The notes below the pieces were generated by a model. That model was not told where the DNA came from. It made no database searches and saw nothing but the letters and a program-made list of their open reading frames with translations. DNA of 64,000 nucleotides, taken from NCBI RefSeq assembly GCF_038592905.1, contig NZ_CP151943.1:4662501-4726500 (forward strand). Reading direction: 5' to 3'. Position numbers and translations under genes: made by a program. Shown here in pieces: positions 26,600 through 35,691 of this stretch. Each line of letters opens with the position of its first letter. Position 1 is the first letter of the stretch. The stretch is from Neobacillus sp. FSL H8-0543. Its GTDB lineage: Bacteria > Bacillota > Bacilli > Bacillales > Cytobacillaceae.

Positions 26600-27310
26600 T
26601 TATTTTGCAAATACATGATTCCCTATTTTCGTCACTACTTGGCGAGTAGTAATCCAATCGTCTGTCGCAATATCAGGGTTATAAAAATAAATAGAATTGT
26701 TTAAACGATCTTTCCTAGTTAGTGCTTCATCCACTGCTTGGATGGCCTCATCTGATGCAGGCTTTTTAATTTCACCGTTTTGAACGGGTGTAAAGGCATA
26801 GGCATCTCCTACTACTTCATTAATAACATCAGTAACTGTATTTGGAAAGTGAGGAGATTCAACTCGATTTAAGACAACAGTTGCAACGGCTACTTTTCCT
26901 TCATAAGATTCACCTTTTGCCTCAGCTTCTACTATCCTAGCAAATAAGTCTTTCTCTTGATTTGAAAGGGAAACGGCTGTTTCCTCTAGTATTTTTTCTG
27001 CCGTCTCTATTTCAGGTTCTGATGATGGTGCTCCTGATTCCTTCGAGGTAGTTTCCTCTGCTGCTTTTTCTGAAGTTTCTATTTCAGGTTCTGATGATGG
27101 TGCTCCTGATTCCTTCGAGGCTGTTTCCTCTGCTGCTTTTTCTGGTGTTTCTATTTCAGATTCTAAAAATGGCACTGCTATTTTAGTCGTTTCACTTGTA
27201 TTCTGCATTTTAGAAATTTCGGTAATCGCCTTGGCCGTATGATTTTGTAGACCTATAAATGAAAATGTAGCAACACAAGCTACAACGAATGTTTTCATGG
27301 TGTTTTTCAT
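26600..27310 (-). CDS. SleB-like cell wall hydrolase with 24-residue repeats
   Basis: A 236-residue exported protein. After a signal peptide there is an acidic repeat region (24-residue unit beginning EIETPEKAAEE and containing SKESGAPSSEP, about 2.5 copies; a 72-base DNA repeat) and a C-terminal hydrolase_2 domain with the catalytic-Glu motif RIVEAEAKGESYEGKVAVA. That domain is the lytic transglycosylase/amidase of SleB and CwlJ. The start at 27310 has AGGAGG; the longer frame adds 14 residues. The short linker-type repeat and lack of a SleB peptidoglycan-binding domain suggest a vegetative or minor spore hydrolase. Confidence 0.85.
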   Translation of the reverse strand: MKNTMKTFVVACVATFSFIGLQNHTAKAITEISKMQNTSETTKIAVPFLESEIETPEKAAEETASKESGAPSSEPEIETSEKAAEETTSKESGAPSSEPEIETAEKILEETAVSLSNQEKDLFARIVEAEAKGESYEGKVAVATVVLNRVESPHFPNTVTDVINEVVGDAYAFTPVQNGEIKKPASDEAIQAVDEALTRKDRLNNSIYFYNPDIATDDWITTRQVVTKIGNHVFAK

Positions 27311-27550
27311 GTATGCTACCTCCTGGAGTTTTGTAAGGTACAACTGTACCATGTTCTAGGAATCAATTTACAGAACAATACCGTTACATTTCATGTTAGT
27401 TTGATGAACAATATTACAAAAGTAGTAGGGATTATGACATTATTCCTATATTCATGTTATATTCAACCCAAGATTACGAAGTAGAGGAATAGTTTACCTG
27501 ACTTTTTCATAAGAAAATAACTTAGGTCCATCTTTAACTAATTCTTCAAA

Positions 27551-27587
27551 AATAAAAATAGACGCTTATCCTAAAGGATAGCGCCTG
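27551..27587 (-). terminator. Terminator of the EamA gene
   Basis: On the minus strand AGGCGCTATCC TTTA GGATAAGCGTCT (one bulge) is followed by ATTTTTATTTTT. Confidence 0.7.
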
Positions 27588-27611
27588 TTCATTGTTCTTG
27601 TGCAACTTTGT

Positions 27612-28553
27612 TTAAGAAGAAAATTTTTTAAAAGATGATTCTTGAGCGATTAATTTTCTTCTTAATATTTTCGGATTCGTTCCAACATATACGCCTGTTA
27701 AAACAAAGGCAGCTCCAATTCCATGAGCCCAGGTAAAGGTCTCGCCTAAAAAGAAGGTAGCCATCAAAACAGCCGATACGGGCATCACATTAATGAAGAT
27801 GGACGCCTTCGCGGCACCAACTTCTTTGATACCGTAATAATACATAATGAATGAAACAACAGTTACAAAGATACTCATATGGGAAATGGCCACCCAGGTT
27901 GAAAAGTCAGCGCTTAGAATATCCTGCCAAGATGTTTCAACTGATGCAAACGGAAATAAAAATATCGTACCAAAAGCAACTGCATAGGTGGTGGATTCTA
28001 CCGCACTATATTTTCTTAATACCACTTTGCCGACAACGCTGTACAATGCCCAACTGATCACAGCACCGAGTAACACGAAATCAATCGGTTCAAATCCAAA
28101 TTGGAACAGCGTGAGGAGATGACCCTCGGTGATAATAAAGGTAACGCCAGTTAGAGCAATCACCATTCCGATAATATGGTTTTTTGTGATCGTTTCTTTT
28201 AAAAATAATCCTGATAAAAGGACAATCAATACCGGGTTTGAGGCAATGAATAAAGAACTCTTGATAACTGGTGCATGTTTGGTAGCAAGAAAAAAACAGA
28301 TATTATAGACCGCAATCCCGGTTAAGCCTAGAACTGCGAATAACCCATAATCTTTAAGTGTTGGCTTCTGTCGATTTTTTTCCATCAGCCACATAAGTGG
28401 AAACAATAGGATTGCAGCCCCGAAAAAACGTAAAAAAGCAACCGTTGCCGGCTCGAAGCTTTGAACGGCTATTTTACCTGCAATAAACGCACTTCCCCAT
28501 GTAGCCGTAGCTATCGTTAACATTCCGTAGATAACCCAATGCTTTTTAATCAT
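27612..28553 (-). CDS. EamA family (DMT) exporter
   Basis: A 313-residue protein with ten membrane helices in two EamA repeats (IATATWGSAFIAGKIAVQSFEPATVAFLRF in the first, GAVISWALYSVVGKVVLRKYS in the second). Family members export amino acids, metabolites or drugs; substrate not predictable. It is monocistronic on the minus strand, with its own terminator. Confidence 0.85.
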   Translation of the reverse strand: MIKKHWVIYGMLTIATATWGSAFIAGKIAVQSFEPATVAFLRFFGAAILLFPLMWLMEKNRQKPTLKDYGLFAVLGLTGIAVYNICFFLATKHAPVIKSSLFIASNPVLIVLLSGLFLKETITKNHIIGMVIALTGVTFIITEGHLLTLFQFGFEPIDFVLLGAVISWALYSVVGKVVLRKYSAVESTTYAVAFGTIFLFPFASVETSWQDILSADFSTWVAISHMSIFVTVVSFIMYYYGIKEVGAAKASIFINVMPVSAVLMATFFLGETFTWAHGIGAAFVLTGVYVGTNPKILRRKLIAQESSFKKFSS

Positions 28554-29109
28554 CCTATTCCCTCTATCTATTACTTATTTTTATAAATAGTATTGTATCA
28601 TCATTTTCGCAGCTCGAAATATATTTTTTGTTAAAACTTTTTTATTAGGGATAGCAAGTTGGTGGCGTATTCGATATGGAAATCGTAGAAGAAGTAATTA
28701 TTGAAGGACATATGCCATGCCAATGTAGTTGCAGGGGCAATCATGGCAGTAGAATACGCAAGAGTGGCTTACATTATGGATTCTCCCTATAAATTTCTAA
28801 ATCAATATAAGGATAAAGAGAATCTAGCAAAAAGGAGCCAAGTAAATATTTGGAACCGCACGGGGTATGTAACGAATGAGGAATTGGTGGGTATTTTCCT
28901 TATGATGGTTGACACAGTTTGAATAGGGTATCCGAAAGGGAACTGAATACATGAGTGAAAAAAATAATTGCGGTCCTGGAACCCCGGTAGAGTAATGAGT
29001 ATGTTTACCGGGGGAAGGGGCCTTTTTATAGAGGCTATCCATTAACTTGTGACAAAATTTCAATACGAACAATATGCAACCAAAGCAAAGGGAGCGTCGT
29101 TATATTATC
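28554..29109. other. Gap with doubtful short frames and a hairpin
   Basis: A 73-codon frame (28701..28922, TTG start) lacks a ribosome binding site and any recognised family; it may be a remnant. A CCCCGGTA/TACCGGGG hairpin (28982-28989 with 29006-29013) lies downstream without a T run. Confidence 0.4.
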
Positions 29110-29412
29110 CTAATCAATTATCGTAATAATCGGTGGCTTTTCTAAGTAATGAAAAAAATTGGCCCCATCTTCTTCTGCTAGTTTTGCTTCTGGGCTTGCT
29201 AATGCTTCCTGTAGCTTTTCCATATTTTCAAATTCTAATATGGTAATAAGGTATAAGTTTAGGTCAGTATTTTGTGAGCCAACTACTCGATGCACAGAAT
29301 CCTTGATTATATTTGGGATATTCCTACCAAGGGGAACATGCACATTAAAATAGTGTTCGTCAAATTTCTCCTTGTCCTTTGGTTCCTCATACATGATCAT
29401 CATTTTTGCCAT
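29110..29412 (-). CDS. EthD family protein
   Basis: A 100-residue dimeric alpha-beta barrel protein with the EthD pattern (MIMYEEPKDKEKFDEHYFNVHVPLGRNIP). EthD proteins accompany oxidative catabolic enzymes, though their chemistry is unclear. AAGGAG lies eight bases before the ATG at 29412; the ATG three codons upstream is too close to it. It lies near the GntR regulator and catabolic cluster and may belong to it functionally. Confidence 0.8.
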   Translation of the reverse strand: MAKMMIMYEEPKDKEKFDEHYFNVHVPLGRNIPNIIKDSVHRVVGSQNTDLNLYLITILEFENMEKLQEALASPEAKLAEEDGANFFHYLEKPPIITIID

Positions 29413-29526
29413 ATCATTCACTCCTTCTATTGTATATCTTGTTAAATATATTAATTTACAATCAATTTATTCCACTTTCAGTAATACTGCTGGTTATATA
29501 TATCTAGATCAATTTATGTCAGACGA

Positions 29527-29656
29527 GAATCTACTATACATATTTTATAAATTCGAAAATGAAGGAGTTACACAGGAACAGTTGTTGCAGGTTCAATCTC
29601 CAATCGGAATTGAAATGGGTGCAGAAACAAAAGAAGAAATTGCAAACAATACCTAA
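29527..29656 (+). pseudogene. Remnant of an XdhC/CoxI-family C-terminus
   Basis: The frame ends FENEGVTQEQLLQVQSPIG then IEMGAETKEEIANN, resembling the C-terminal HAPIGLDIGAETPEEIA block of XdhC-family molybdoenzyme maturation proteins. The N-terminal bulk is absent. Confidence 0.5.
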
Positions 29657-29662
29657 ATCCGT

Positions 29663-30316
29663 TTATCTAAAATCCTTCAATGTCATTTGCTTAATGGTTT
29701 CAATATGATCTTCCATAAGATTTTGCGCTAAAAGGATATCTGATTTTATAAGTGCATTTAAAATTTTCTTATGCTCGTTATTTGCCTGGCGCGGTCTTTC
29801 CTGGGAGTGAGCAATCATTACACCGATCCAGTTTATTTGAGCTTCCAGTGACTCCATCATTTTTATTAATCGACTGTTTTTTGAATAGGTTATTAAAGTT
29901 TTGTGGAGATTTCGATCGGACTGAAAAAAGGAGTTGAGGTTCCCTGAATCGATATCATGATCCACATCCAAGACATTTTGATAAAGTTTTTCTAAAATTG
30001 GATTTGGCATATTTGTCATTGATAATTTTATTGCGTGCCTCTCAAGTGCTTTTCTAACTTCATATATTTCTTCGATATCTTTTACATTTGGCTGACTTAC
30101 AAATGTGCCAGACCTACTTTTAACATCTACTAAACCATCCTGTGAGAGTAGTTGCAATGCATCTCTTACAGGAGTTTTACTGACACCCAACTCGTTGGCG
30201 ATTTCATTATAATCAATTCTCGTTCCCGGCTTTAATTCATTATTTACAATTTTATCCCTTAAAAAGTAATAAATTTTTTCATTTAAATTACGGTTATCGA
30301 AAGCTGTGTTTATCAT
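29663..30316 (-). CDS. GntR family transcriptional regulator (FCD subfamily)
   Basis: A 217-residue regulator: N-terminal winged helix (IDYNEIANELGVSKTPVRDALQLLSQDGLV) and an all-helical FCD effector domain (EIYEVRKALERHAIKLS, then helices with the metal/ligand His in NLHKTLI and NEHKKIL). The second ATG (30316) is chosen because GGAGGG abuts the first. It is divergent from the 2-oxoacid oxidoreductase operon and an inverted-repeat operator lies between them, so it very likely represses that operon. Confidence 0.9.
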   Translation of the reverse strand: MINTAFDNRNLNEKIYYFLRDKIVNNELKPGTRIDYNEIANELGVSKTPVRDALQLLSQDGLVDVKSRSGTFVSQPNVKDIEEIYEVRKALERHAIKLSMTNMPNPILEKLYQNVLDVDHDIDSGNLNSFFQSDRNLHKTLITYSKNSRLIKMMESLEAQINWIGVMIAHSQERPRQANNEHKKILNALIKSDILLAQNLMEDHIETIKQMTLKDFR

Positions 30317-30363
30317 TATCATTCCCTCCGTTTAGATAAATATATTTTATATTCAGAAAATTA

Positions 30364-30392
30364 TTGACAATCAAAATTGTTAGTATTAATAT
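30364..30392 (+). promoter_or_regulatory. Sigma-A promoter of the 2-oxoacid oxidoreductase operon
   Basis: -35 TTGACA (30364-30369), 17-base spacer, -10 TAATAT (30387-30392), 60 bases before the start codon. Confidence 0.75.
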
Positions 30393-30410
30393 CTAATATA
30401 TCAGATATTA
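30387..30410. promoter_or_regulatory. Putative GntR operator overlapping the -10
   Basis: Perfect inverted repeat TAATATCT-N8-AGATATTA. It covers the -10 and likely start site. A further half site (TAGATATT) lies at about 30422. Position fits repression by the divergent GntR protein. Confidence 0.65.
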
Positions 30411-30454
30411 TATTTCAACGCTAGATATTTACTTTACAAAAGGAGGGGAATTTT

Positions 30455-32131
30455 TTGAAAAGTATTGCATTATTTGGGTTAACAGGCCAAGGGATTGAAA
30501 CAGCTGGCGAAATCCTATCAAAGATTATTCAAAATCTTGGTTATTCACATCGTAATTGGCGGGATTTTTCAACGATTATTCGTGGTGGAAATACTTCATT
30601 TGAGATCTATATTGCTGACAAGTTTGAAACTGAATCACCACCAAGACTAGAGGAAGTCGAATTGGCAGTTGTTTGGAGTGACGAGGGTGTAAATCGTTAT
30701 CTACCTAGATTAAAAGATAAATCGATGATATTTGCTCCTGATAATGTTACCGGTGTTCCGACAGGGCACCAAGGAAATCCACCGAAACTTGGCTTTAATG
30801 TTTGGGCATTAGGGATTGTTAGCGGGTATCTTGGAATCCCGTTTCAGTTGGTGTTGACTGAAGTGGAAGGCAAATTTAAAAAAGGAAAAAATACTGATTT
30901 ATTAGAAGTTGGTTACCAGCTTGGATTAACGGTAGGAACAGAAGAGCCACTCGTCGATCTATCAATTGAAAACGCTACCATTTCAGGGAATGATGCATTA
31001 TGCCTCGGAGCAATAGCTGGGGGTGTAAGACATTATTATGGTTACCCGATCACTCCTGCCTCTGAAATATTGGAGAACTTTTCTAAGTGGCTACCACCAT
31101 TAGGGGGAGGAGCCTATCAGGTTGAAGATGAAATCGCAGCCATTCATGCAGGTTTAGGCTGCAGTTACGCAGGTAAACGAACATTTGTTGCGACAAGTGG
31201 ACCTGGATTAGCGTTAATGACCGAGGGATTAGGTTATGCAGCTGCAACAGAAATTCCGCTTGTATTAGTAGATAATCAGCGTGGTGGTCCGTCAACAGGA
31301 ATGCCAACCAAAACCGAACAAAGCGATTTATTACATCTTATGAATGCTGGACATGGTGAATTTGCCCGGATCTTGCTTACTCCAACAAGTGTTTTGGATT
31401 GTATCGTCACCATCCAAGAAGCACTAAACCTCTCAGAATATTATCAATGCCCAGTTATCCTAGCATTAGATTTAGATTTAGCACTTAGAAAAATATCGAT
31501 TCCTTGGGAAAAAATTGAAAATATGATTCAATCGGTTGAAATTGACCGAGGTCCTACCCTTTTAACGTCTTCCATTGAAGGACCTTATAAACGATATGAA
31601 GCAGTGGGCAGTAACCCGCCTCTCCGTACTGTTCCTGGTGTAAAAGGTGGAGCTTATGTAGCTAGTGGTGATGAACATGATGAAAGAGGACTAATGGAAC
31701 CTGATTTCAAAAAGGTTAGAGGGACTCTGCATGTAAGGCGGTTACATAAGGCAGACTCCATCCATTACAATCGACCATTTTCAATTATTGGGAATAGCGA
31801 GGCTCCTACAACCATTATTGGTACAGGAGCAATGGGAGAATTGATTGAGAATTTTATTAAGGATAACCCTGGTGCCTATCAAGGCTTGTTAATTCGTCAA
31901 CTTGCTCCACTGCCGAAGGATGAATTGAGAGAAGCCTTGAAAAATTCAAAAAGAGTGGTAGTTGCAGAGTATAATGCAAAAGCTCAAATTAGAACGATAT
32001 TAAAAGATGGGTTAAATAATCAAGAAGTTCATTCCCTATTAAGGTTTGATGGTGAACATTTTACAGACAAAGAATTTCAAGAAGAAATTTCAAAAATTTT
32101 TAACGAATTGACTAGTAATCTTGCAAATTAA
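30455..32131 (+). CDS. 2-oxoacid:acceptor oxidoreductase, fused gamma-alpha subunit
   Basis: A 558-residue fusion: an N-terminal gamma domain (ALFGLTGQGIETAGEILSK, about 1-170) and an alpha domain with pyrimidine-binding/ferredoxin-oxidoreductase motifs (GAIAGGVRHYYGYPITPASEI, then TSGPGLALMTEGLGYA). With the beta subunit that follows, it oxidatively decarboxylates a 2-oxoacid to acyl-CoA with ferredoxin or another acceptor. TTG start, AGGAGGGG upstream. First gene of the operon, after the GntR-controlled promoter. The neighbouring amino-acid dehydrogenase suggests branched-chain or aromatic 2-oxoacids as substrate. Confidence 0.85.
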   Translation: MKSIALFGLTGQGIETAGEILSKIIQNLGYSHRNWRDFSTIIRGGNTSFEIYIADKFETESPPRLEEVELAVVWSDEGVNRYLPRLKDKSMIFAPDNVTGVPTGHQGNPPKLGFNVWALGIVSGYLGIPFQLVLTEVEGKFKKGKNTDLLEVGYQLGLTVGTEEPLVDLSIENATISGNDALCLGAIAGGVRHYYGYPITPASEILENFSKWLPPLGGGAYQVEDEIAAIHAGLGCSYAGKRTFVATSGPGLALMTEGLGYAAATEIPLVLVDNQRGGPSTGMPTKTEQSDLLHLMNAGHGEFARILLTPTSVLDCIVTIQEALNLSEYYQCPVILALDLDLALRKISIPWEKIENMIQSVEIDRGPTLLTSSIEGPYKRYEAVGSNPPLRTVPGVKGGAYVASGDEHDERGLMEPDFKKVRGTLHVRRLHKADSIHYNRPFSIIGNSEAPTTIIGTGAMGELIENFIKDNPGAYQGLLIRQLAPLPKDELREALKNSKRVVVAEYNAKAQIRTILKDGLNNQEVHSLLRFDGEHFTDKEFQEEISKIFNELTSNLAN

Positions 32132-32142
32132 GGGGTGATCAA

Positions 32143-32967
32143 ATGGTAGAGACGTTAACAGCAAAGGATTTTTCTAATGGCAATTCACCTACTTGGTGTC
32201 CAGGTTGTGGAGACTTTGCGGTATTAAGAGGAATTCAAAGCGCTTTGGCAAAATTAAATATTAGACCTGAGAATTCAGTCCTTGTTTCCGGTATCGGATG
32301 CAGTGGGAAAATATCTCATTATTTCGGTGGGTATTCTATCCACACAACACATGGTAGAACGTTACCAACAGCATTAGGAATCAAATCTTCTAGACCAGAA
32401 TTAACGGTCATTGCTGCTGGAGGAGATGGAGATGGGTATGGAATTGGGGTAGGACACCTCGTTCATGCGGCACGGAGAAATTTACCTGTCACCTACATCG
32501 TTATGGATAACTCAGTTTATGGAAATACAAAGGGTCAAACCTCGCCGACTAGTCCATTAGGGTATGAGTCTTCAACTACACCGGGAGGAAATAGTGAGCA
32601 GCCAATTAATCCTTTATTATTAGCCTGGTCATCTGGTGCAACCTTCATTGGTCAAGGTTTTTCCGGGGATATAAAACATTTGGAAGATTTAATTATCAAG
32701 GGAATCCAGCATGACGGATTTTCCTTAATCAATATATTCAGTCCGTGTGTCGTCTTTAACAAAGCGCAAGGATACGAATTTTATAAAGAGAAAATCGCTT
32801 ATCAAGAGCGTCCAGCGGCAACAAGTCCTGAGTTAGTAACGTTACTCTCTGAAGATCCATTTAGTGTGGGTGTTCTTTGGCAGAACCAAAAGAATACCTC
32901 TAGGTATTATCAACAAAATGTGGTAGAAAGTGATGTACTTTCCTACTTAAAAGCAAGTATTGTTTAA
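32143..32967 (+). CDS. 2-oxoacid:acceptor oxidoreductase, beta (ThDP) subunit
   Basis: A 274-residue thiamine-diphosphate subunit. Motifs are CPGCGDFAVLRGIQSAL, SGIGCSGKISHYF, the ThDP-binding GGDGDGYGIGVGHLVHAARRN and MDNSVYGNTKGQTSPTS. Eleven bases separate it from the alpha subunit, with GGGGTGATC as ribosome binding site. No separate ferredoxin-like delta subunit is present, as in the KorAB/two-subunit type. Confidence 0.9.
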   Translation: MVETLTAKDFSNGNSPTWCPGCGDFAVLRGIQSALAKLNIRPENSVLVSGIGCSGKISHYFGGYSIHTTHGRTLPTALGIKSSRPELTVIAAGGDGDGYGIGVGHLVHAARRNLPVTYIVMDNSVYGNTKGQTSPTSPLGYESSTTPGGNSEQPINPLLLAWSSGATFIGQGFSGDIKHLEDLIIKGIQHDGFSLINIFSPCVVFNKAQGYEFYKEKIAYQERPAATSPELVTLLSEDPFSVGVLWQNQKNTSRYYQQNVVESDVLSYLKASIV

Positions 32968-33008
32968 GGTTAATGAACCGATCAAATACGAATGATGGGG
33001 TGGAAAAC

Positions 33009-34103
33009 ATGGAAGGAAAAATCTATGAGTACTTAGAAAAATATAATTATGAAAACCTTTTCTTTTTTAATGATAACGAAACAGGTTTGAAGGGTGTAGT
33101 CTGCATACATGATACAACGTTAGGGCCTGCAACTGGCGGTCTAAGAATGTGGACCTATCAGAATGAGTGGGATGCCATTGAGGATTCACTTCGACTTGGA
33201 AGAGGCATGACATACAAATATGCAGCAGCCGGTGTTGACCTTGGTGGAGGGAAAGCCGTCATTATTGGTGATCCAAAAAAGCAAAAAAGTGAAGCCATGT
33301 TCAGGGCATTTGGACGCTTTATCAATCGATTAAATGGATTATATATTACTGGTCAAGATGTGGGTACAACGTTAAGAGATATGGAGACAATCCGATTGGA
33401 AACTCCTTATGTAGTTACGCTTCCTAGAGAGTTTGGTGGAGCAGGAGAAATTTCTCCGTATACTGCATTAGGTGTCTATCAAGCAATGAAAGCTTGTGCC
33501 AAGGAGAAGTTTGGAACGGACAGTCTTGAAGGGGTGCGTATTGCCGTTCAAGGAGTTGGAAATGTTGGCTATCATCTTGTCAAATACCTTTCCAAAGAAG
33601 GTGCAATGATTACGATTGCAGACATTGATGAAAAGAGAGTGAGAGAAGTAGCTGAAGAATTTGGTACCAATATTGAGTCTGTAGATAGAATTCATGCTTT
33701 AGAAGTAGATATTTTTTCACCTTGTGCACTAGGAAAAGTAATCCATGATCGTTCAATAGAGGAATTAAAATGTTCGATTGTCGCAGGCAGTGCCAATAAC
33801 CAGTTATCGGAAGAAAAACATGGAGATTTTTTAAATGAATTAGGGATCCTCTATGCGCCTGATTATATCGCAAATGCGGGTGGAACCATTTTTGATACCG
33901 ATCGTATCAAGCCTGGTGGATTTAATGAACAAAGAGGGATAAATTCGGTAAAACGAATCTATGAAACGATGACAAATTTAATTCATATTTCAAAAACAGA
34001 AAAAATACCAACCTATAAAGCTGCTGATTTATTAGCAGAAAGAAGAATTGAGAGTGTTGGTAAGGCAAAACACTTACGGAAACAAAGCTCCATCTTTAAT
34101 TAA
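33009..34103 (+). CDS. Glu/Leu/Phe/Val dehydrogenase (leucine-dehydrogenase-like)
   Basis: A 364-residue NAD-dependent amino-acid dehydrogenase. Catalytic lysine regions are MTYKYAAAGVDLGGGKAVI, with TGQDVGT, and a Rossmann motif VQGVGNVGYHLVKYL. Length and motifs fit the leucine/phenylalanine/valine group rather than hexameric glutamate dehydrogenase. The start at 33009 has GGGGTGG; the longer frame adds 12 residues. In context it would deaminate an amino acid to the 2-oxoacid used by the preceding oxidoreductase. Confidence 0.9.
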   Translation: MEGKIYEYLEKYNYENLFFFNDNETGLKGVVCIHDTTLGPATGGLRMWTYQNEWDAIEDSLRLGRGMTYKYAAAGVDLGGGKAVIIGDPKKQKSEAMFRAFGRFINRLNGLYITGQDVGTTLRDMETIRLETPYVVTLPREFGGAGEISPYTALGVYQAMKACAKEKFGTDSLEGVRIAVQGVGNVGYHLVKYLSKEGAMITIADIDEKRVREVAEEFGTNIESVDRIHALEVDIFSPCALGKVIHDRSIEELKCSIVAGSANNQLSEEKHGDFLNELGILYAPDYIANAGGTIFDTDRIKPGGFNEQRGINSVKRIYETMTNLIHISKTEKIPTYKAADLLAERRIESVGKAKHLRKQSSIFN

Positions 34104-34272
34104 GGCTATTTCGTAAACTATCTTACTTTTAATACTAAAAATATAAATTGAATACGTAAGAGGTTTTACGATAGGATGGCGGAAGCCTTAGATTATTACG
34201 GGTTTAGACATTCATTCGAAAACCAACAATCTATGCGAAAAAAACTTAAAAAACTCGTGAGGAGTGAGTAGA

Positions 34273-35031
34273 TTGCGATTAAAAGATAAGGTTTGTATTG
34301 TAACAGGGTCAAGCATGGGAATTGGAGAAGCGATTGCGGAACGATTTGCACAAGAAGGTGCAAGAGTGGTCATTAACTCTAGAAGCCAAGAACGGGCAGA
34401 TAAGACAGCGGCTGTGCTTAAGGATAAAGGTTATGATGTCATCGCGATCGCAGCAGATATGTCCAGTAAGCAATCGGTCATTACATTGATGGAAAAGACA
34501 GTTGAAAAGTTTGGAAGGATAGATGTTTTAGTCAATAATGCGGGGGTTAATCGGATTGGACCATCAATTGAATTAAGTGAAGAAGATTGGCGGACCGTCA
34601 TTGATACGAATCTTACTGGTACCTTTTTCGCCGCGCAAGAAGCAGCTAAATGTATGCAAGAAAATGGAGGATCAATCATCAATATTACTTCTATATATGG
34701 GCAGGTCTGCGTTCCTATGAGAGCGGCTTATAGCTCAACAAAGTTTGCTATGAATGGGTTAACCAAGGTTCTTGCAGTCGAATGGGCAGAGCAAAATATT
34801 CGTGTCAATGCTGTAGCTCCAGCCTATATCAAAACACCCCTGGATGAAACCGATCAGGAAGCTGGTGGTTATGGAGATGATGATGTGATTAGACGAACTC
34901 CACTAAAAAGATTTGGAACCACAAAAGAAGTCGCAGATGTTGTTTTATTTCTAGCCTCTGACGAATCTAGTTATGTAACCGGCTCCATTTATAATGTGGA
35001 TGGCGGTTGGGTAGCCTATGGCGGTTGGTAA
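34273..35031 (+). CDS. SDR family oxidoreductase (FabG/glucose-1-dehydrogenase-like)
   Basis: A 252-residue classical SDR: TGSSMGIG, NNAGVN, catalytic Ser in NITSIYG and YxxxK in AAYSSTKFAMNG, C-terminal SYVTGSIYNVDGG. TTG at 34273 is preferred because GAGGAG lies eight bases upstream; the GTG nine bases earlier overlaps that site. It follows the dehydrogenase after 169 bases and the cupin starts 15 bases later, so it belongs to the same cluster but might have its own promoter. Substrate unknown. Confidence 0.85.
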   Translation: MRLKDKVCIVTGSSMGIGEAIAERFAQEGARVVINSRSQERADKTAAVLKDKGYDVIAIAADMSSKQSVITLMEKTVEKFGRIDVLVNNAGVNRIGPSIELSEEDWRTVIDTNLTGTFFAAQEAAKCMQENGGSIINITSIYGQVCVPMRAAYSSTKFAMNGLTKVLAVEWAEQNIRVNAVAPAYIKTPLDETDQEAGGYGDDDVIRRTPLKRFGTTKEVADVVLFLASDESSYVTGSIYNVDGGWVAYGGW

Positions 35032-35046
35032 AAAGGGAGGATATTC

Positions 35047-35394
35047 ATGGCTGTTAGAGTACTAGAAAAAAAAGAATACTTCTTTGAACCCTTAAATGGA
35101 ACAATAGGTCCCGGTGAGGCGAAAATCGCTCGTTTTGTGACGGATGAAATTTCATCTACACTTGGTGGTGGCATTGTAATGATGGAGAAGTGTAAATTTC
35201 CATGGACCGTGCGTTATGATGAAATCCTATATGTAACCGAGGGTGTAATCATTATAGAATCAAATGGTGAAAAAATGGTTGGAAAAGAAGGGGATTCATT
35301 TTTCATAGAAAAGGATACACCAATTATATATGAAACTGATACTCAAGGAACTTTTCTGTTTTCATTGTATCCAGCCAATTGGAACAAAATTTAA
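35047..35394 (+). CDS. Cupin domain protein (EutQ-like)
   Basis: A 115-residue single-cupin protein with a conserved C-terminal barrel (YVTEGVIIIESNGEKMVGKEGDSFFIEKDTP). Resembles the EutQ/DUF861 type, whose members include small acetate-kinase-like or binding proteins. GGGAGG precedes the ATG, 15 bases after the SDR stop. Catalytic role unknown; it is likely part of the same catabolic operon. Confidence 0.75.
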   Translation: MAVRVLEKKEYFFEPLNGTIGPGEAKIARFVTDEISSTLGGGIVMMEKCKFPWTVRYDEILYVTEGVIIIESNGEKMVGKEGDSFFIEKDTPIIYETDTQGTFLFSLYPANWNKI

Positions 35395-35400
35395 TGAATG

Positions 35401-35433
35401 GAAGCATCTTTTCAAATAAGGAAAAGATGCTTC
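35401..35433 (+). terminator. Hairpin after the cupin gene
   Basis: Perfect 13-bp stem GAAGCATCTTTTC / GAAAAGATGCTTC with a 7-nt loop but without a clear T run; it may attenuate read-through into the symporter gene. Confidence 0.6.
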
Positions 35434-35691
35434 GATTCAAACTTCAAATTCTCATACTTCTAAATCATCTTGTAAAATTCATCAAAGGATTAATATTCCT
35501 ACTCCGTTTACTTACAGTGCATAATTTTATTCTCATTACATTAACAAACTAATCTATCAATCAGTAGTTTTGATTCGCAATAATAAAAATGATTATTCTT
35601 ATAATTAAAAATGTTTCTTCTTAAGGGGAGCTTCATCTTGCACAATACTCTAAAGCCATAACCAATCAGTAAAATATATTAAAGGAGTGGG

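Noticed and set aside
26405..26704. 99-codon plus-strand frame over the terminator region
   Set aside because: Runs through a perfect terminator and into the antisense of the SleB-like gene.
28701..28922. 73-codon frame as a gene
   Set aside because: TTG start without a ribosome binding site and no family; possibly a remnant, left as gap content.
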